Positions 5,470 through 7,868 of a stretch of 7,868 bases of DNA are shown here, one piece after another. Position numbers and translations under genes: made by a program. The notes below the pieces were generated by a model. It saw only the letters and a program-made list of their open reading frames with translations. It did no database searches and was not told the DNA's origin. Within the stretch, counting starts at the first letter, position 1. Each line of letters starts with the position of its first letter. The stretch is from assembly GCA_027044005.1 (NCBI GenBank), contig JALUDK010000338.1, forward strand, positions 1 to 7,868. The letters are read 5' to 3'. Source of the DNA: Acidilobaceae archaeon (GTDB lineage: Archaea > Thermoproteota > Thermoprotei_A > Sulfolobales > Acidilobaceae).

Positions 5470-6339
5470 CTGGATCCGCTACTACCTGGCTCCGTGCTGG
5501 CCGGCATAGCTCTGGGGTATGTCAGCGGGGGCGTGTTGTCCAGGATCGTGGAACGGTTGCTTGCCCCCAACGTTGCTATCCTCGTAGCGGTTATGGGTGT
5601 GGGCGCTGGCTCTAGGATCAGGGGAGGCGATGCTGGTGATATAATCTATGGTAGCATTGCAGTTGCCCTCATTCCCTCTGCTGCCAGCCTGCTGGTTGCA
5701 CTAGCCCTGGTTGGGCCTGGGAGGCCTAGGGGTGGAGGTGGCCAGGCTGGGGCTGGCGGGCCATGGCTTGCATTGTCTAGCCTATTAGCTGGCCTGGCCC
5801 TGGGGTATTATACTGGCTTGGAGCCCCCGGGCATCGTCGTTGATGTGCTACTGTATATCCTATTGATGCTGTCTGGCTATACTATCGGCGGCATGGAGGG
5901 CCTTGCCGGGGCTCTGCGGGGCGGCGGTTCACTGGGCCTCCTCTTGGCTGTCTCGTGTATTGTTGGAGGGATCGTGGGTGGCGCTATTGCCGGGGTCCTA
6001 CTGGGGTGGGGCCCCATTGTGGGAGCTTTGATGGGATCCGCCTCCGGGTGGTACTCCCTCGTCGGCCCCCTCCTATACCTTGTGGACCCGCTTTATGGAG
6101 CGGCCGCATTCCTCGGCAACCTGTTCAGGGAGATGCTGCACATAATGATTTACCCGCTACTAGCTAGGAGGATCCCCCTGGCCGCTATAGCTGTCGGTGG
6201 GGCTACCACCATGGATACTGGGCTTCCCGTTGTAGCCGCTTATGGTGGTGTGGAGGAGAGGGTTGCTGCGTTCGTCCAGGGGGCCCTGCTTACCCTGGTA
6301 CTTAGCCTGGGGCTCCCCCTGGCCGTGTCGCTGGCTTGA
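5470..6339 (+). CDS. lysO: LysO-family (DUF340) lysine exporter-like membrane protein
   Basis: Resembles E. coli LysO (YbjE), an inner-membrane L-lysine exporter; substrate here is inferred from family. About eight hydrophobic segments flank a Gly/Pro-rich loop (GPGRPRGGGGQAGAGG). The family signature is in the second half: GSASGWYSLVGPL, GAAAFLGNLFREMLHIMIYPLLAR and GGATTMDTGLPVV. Start choice: GTG 5494 is the only canonical codon, giving 281 residues, but it cuts into the first helix and has no ribosome binding site. CTG 5470 gives 289 residues beginning MDPLLPGSVLAGIALGYVSG and has GGGGGTG (5455-5461) 8 nt upstream, so I use it; GTG 5494 remains possible. It is divergent from gcvH across an 87-nt gap with a shared TATA element and a palindrome. 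The 3' end overlaps the convergent mqnA gene by 38 nt. Family call firm, start uncertain. Confidence 0.9.
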   Translation: MDPLLPGSVLAGIALGYVSGGVLSRIVERLLAPNVAILVAVMGVGAGSRIRGGDAGDIIYGSIAVALIPSAASLLVALALVGPGRPRGGGGQAGAGGPWLALSSLLAGLALGYYTGLEPPGIVVDVLLYILLMLSGYTIGGMEGLAGALRGGGSLGLLLAVSCIVGGIVGGAIAGVLLGWGPIVGALMGSASGWYSLVGPLLYLVDPLYGAAAFLGNLFREMLHIMIYPLLARRIPLAAIAVGGATTMDTGLPVVAAYGGVEERVAAFVQGALLTLVLSLGLPLAVSLA

Positions 6340-7039
6340 TCCCCAGCACCTGGAGGGCCTTGGCTAGCTCGGCTGGGTTGTAGTCTAGCCTTATCGTCTT
6401 GTGGTACCTCTCGGCCTCGTGTATCGGTATCCCGGTCCTGGCCGAGGTTTTAGCCGGGTCGACGGGGCTGGGCTGGGGCCTGTATTTGCCTAGTCTACCT
6501 GGGCATCTTGCCTCTGGATGCACCATTGTTGCGGCGAAGACTGGGTTCACGTCTAGGACCTTCTTGGCTAGTAGTCCGAGGTCCTCTACTACTTTGTACG
6601 CTACCCGGGCCTTGAGGGCCTCGTCGCCTAGGAGGAGGGCGCAGGGGGCTCGTGCTAGTAGCTTCCTGGCGCTGGTGTGGGGTGCGTGTTCCACCCTTAA
6701 CTTGGCCCCTAGCCGGTTTAGGATGATCTTTAGGTATAGTATGCTAGTCCTTGACTCGCCGCTGACCGCTATTATGCCACAGTCCTCTAGGCTGCTTATG
6801 GTCTTGGAGGCTATGATCACGCTCATTGCCTCGCCCCTGGTATACACCATGGGACCTGGGCATATCCTAGCCTTCCCGGCTAGTGCTATGGGGGCTAGCC
6901 CTGGGGTGCCTGGCCTGGCTTGTATCTCTCTGGCCGCTAGGGGTGGTGGCATTGTTATGGGCTTTATCCCGATCCTCTTTAGCCCCCTCCACATGGGCCG
7001 GGCATAGCTGTGGGGTGGGGCTATGTAGTGTGCATCCAT
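6302..7039 (-). CDS. mqnA: MqnA-like chorismate dehydratase (futalosine menaquinone pathway), divergent
   Basis: Member of the MqnA/MqnD fold family. MqnA removes water from chorismate to give 3-enolpyruvylbenzoate, the first step of the futalosine route. It has 245 residues, shorter than the usual 270-290. Family features are MSVIIASKTISSLEDCGIIAVSGESRTSILYLK (72-104), LLARAPCALLLGDEALKARV (127-146) and the VVEDLG...PVFAATMV stretch (150-172). The N-terminal MDAHYIAPPHSYARPMWRGL aligns loosely with the family's YLN-x-x-P start, but Tyr12 replaces the usual Asn, and the G-x-LD segment is hard to find. ATG 7039 has GGAGGTG 11 nt upstream, and the first 19 nt overlap mqnE. MqnD (last naphthoate-forming step) is an alternative from the same family; adjacency to mqnE favours MqnA. 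The 3' end overlaps lysO antisense. Confidence 0.78.
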   Translation of the reverse strand: MDAHYIAPPHSYARPMWRGLKRIGIKPITMPPPLAAREIQARPGTPGLAPIALAGKARICPGPMVYTRGEAMSVIIASKTISSLEDCGIIAVSGESRTSILYLKIILNRLGAKLRVEHAPHTSARKLLARAPCALLLGDEALKARVAYKVVEDLGLLAKKVLDVNPVFAATMVHPEARCPGRLGKYRPQPSPVDPAKTSARTGIPIHEAERYHKTIRLDYNPAELAKALQVLGIKPATRPGGAPG

Positions 7040-7868
7040 GGATGTCTTGGCACCTCCTCTCTGGGCTGGTAGTAGTTGTAGAAGGTGTCCCTCTCCATGG
7101 CCTTCCAGCCTGCTACTGTTAGGTGGTATGCTAGCCTGGATGGCTTCATTCCCTTCCTCTTCTCCAGCCTTGACGCCCTGCTTATCACCGACTCGTTGTA
7201 GAACGTTCCTCCTATGTCGTTTGCCCCATGGCTGAGGGCGGCCTGGGCCAGCTTCTCGCCCATGCTGATCCAGTACGCCATGACGTTGTCTATCCTGCCT
7301 AGGAGGGCTAGCCTAGCGACTGCTATTATCCTGAGGTCGTAGAGGCCTCCCCGGTCCCCCCTCTTCTTGTAGTCCGGGTGCCTCGAGAGGGGGGTCTTGC
7401 CGGGGTTGAAGCGGAGGGGTATGAAGCTTATGAAGCCCCGGGTATCCTCCTGTAGCTTCCTCACCCGGATTATGTGCTCCGCCACGTGTACGGGGTCCTC
7501 TATGTGGGCGTATAGCATGGTTATGTTGCTCCTGAGCCCCATTTTATGGGCTATCCTGTGGATTTCTAGGAACTCGTCGCTGCTTATCTTGAGGGGCGCG
7601 ATCCTCTTCCTGACCTTCTCGCTCAGTATCTCAGCCCCGCCCCCGGGCATGGCGTCTAGCCCCGCTTTGATCAGCCTATCTAGCACCTCCCTCACACTGT
7701 TCCCGGTTGCCTTTGCTATGAATCCTATCTCCTCTGCTGTGAATGCCTTGAGTACCGCTCCTGGGGCTGCTTCCTTGATCCTCCTTACCGCCTCCTCGTA
7801 GTACTCTAGGGGGAGCTCAGGGTCGTTCCCCCCGACCATGTGGATCTCTCTTACCCCAAGCCTGGTGT
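7021..7868 (-). CDS. mqnE: Aminofutalosine synthase (radical SAM), 5' end outside window
   Basis: Radical SAM enzyme that joins 3-enolpyruvylbenzoate with the adenosyl radical from SAM to make aminofutalosine, the step after MqnA. The frame is open to the window edge and reads TRLGVREIHMVGGNDPELP, so the ATG at 7839 is internal. The N-terminal part with the CxxxCxxC iron-sulfur motif lies outside. Visible family blocks are VLKAFTAEEI, AGLDAMPGGGAEIL, NITMLYAHIEDPVHVAEHI, GFISFIPLRFNPGKTPL, NVMAYWISMGEKLAQAALSHGANDIGGT. About 281 residues are visible of an expected 370-390. MqnC is the close relative, but TMLYAHIE, FIPLRF and AYWISMGEKLAQ fit MqnE better than MqnC's TMM-GH and FIPW blocks. Its 3' end overlaps mqnA by 19 nt, so the two are a translationally coupled pathway pair. 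Confidence 0.9.
   Translation of the reverse strand, partial: TRLGVREIHMVGGNDPELPLEYYEEAVRRIKEAAPGAVLKAFTAEEIGFIAKATGNSVREVLDRLIKAGLDAMPGGGAEILSEKVRKRIAPLKISSDEFLEIHRIAHKMGLRSNITMLYAHIEDPVHVAEHIIRVRKLQEDTRGFISFIPLRFNPGKTPLSRHPDYKKRGDRGGLYDLRIIAVARLALLGRIDNVMAYWISMGEKLAQAALSHGANDIGGTFYNESVISRASRLEKRKGMKPSRLAYHLTVAGWKAMERDTFYNYYQPREEVPRHPWMHTT
7051..7057 (-). promoter_or_regulatory. Ribosome binding site for mqnA inside mqnE
   Basis: GGAGGTG on the - strand, a full match to the archaeal anti-Shine-Dalgarno, 11 nt before ATG 7039. The internal ATG 6994 has no such site, so 7039 is preferred. Confidence 0.6.

Noticed and set aside
6399..7007. Open frame of 202 codons on the + strand opposite mqnA
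   Set aside because: mqnA on the - strand carries recognisable family motifs, overlaps mqnE and has a ribosome binding site; the + frame has none of these.
7021..7868. Assignment as MqnC (dehypoxanthine futalosine cyclase)
   Set aside because: The blocks TMLYAHIE, FIPLRF and AYWISMGEKLAQ follow the MqnE pattern; the N-terminal part that would settle it is outside the window.

Overview
The window looks like a dense, GC-rich stretch of a hyperthermophilic archaeal chromosome, most likely a crenarchaeon (Thermoproteota) of the Aeropyrum/Pyrodictium kind. The gene content is archaeal: a three-domain dihydropteroate-synthase-like protein known from archaea, an archaeal-size mevalonate kinase and a Trm-G10 tRNA methyltransferase. 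Arg is mostly AGG and Ile often ATA. TTG starts follow GGTG ribosome binding sites, and the one real intergenic gap carries a TATA element. The assignment to a lineage is inference.

Left block (2-3941, + strand): deoC (its 5' end is outside the window), a dihydropteroate-synthase-like gene, mevalonate kinase and an unrecognised polytopic membrane protein. They form a tight run, with overlaps of 3 and 29 nt and then a 4-nt gap, so they are probably co-transcribed. Themes are deoxynucleoside/pentose carbon recovery, pterin one-carbon carriers and isoprenoid lipid synthesis.

Middle block (5382-3938, - strand): gcvH followed after 2 nt by a tRNA guanine-10 methyltransferase. The conserved THUMP start of the methyltransferase can only be read if translation begins at a CTG (4960), with a strong ribosome binding site. 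Its 3' end overlaps the membrane gene tail-to-tail by 4 nt.

The 87-nt gap at 5383-5469 is the only sizeable intergenic space. It holds one TATA-like element readable in both directions and a perfect 12-bp palindrome. This looks like a divergent control region for gcvH (left) and a LysO-type exporter gene (right, + strand, about 5470-6339). The exporter may also start at a CTG.

Right block (7868-6302, - strand): mqnE (its 5' end is outside the window) overlaps mqnA by 19 nt. Together they encode the first two steps of the futalosine route to menaquinone. The mqnA 3' end overlaps lysO antisense by 38 nt.

I see no RNA genes, mobile elements, CRISPR arrays or long repeats. No clearly new multi-gene system is visible. 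The points most worth checking are the two possible CTG starts, the palindrome in the divergent promoter, the divergent MqnA, and the unidentified histidine-bearing membrane protein.
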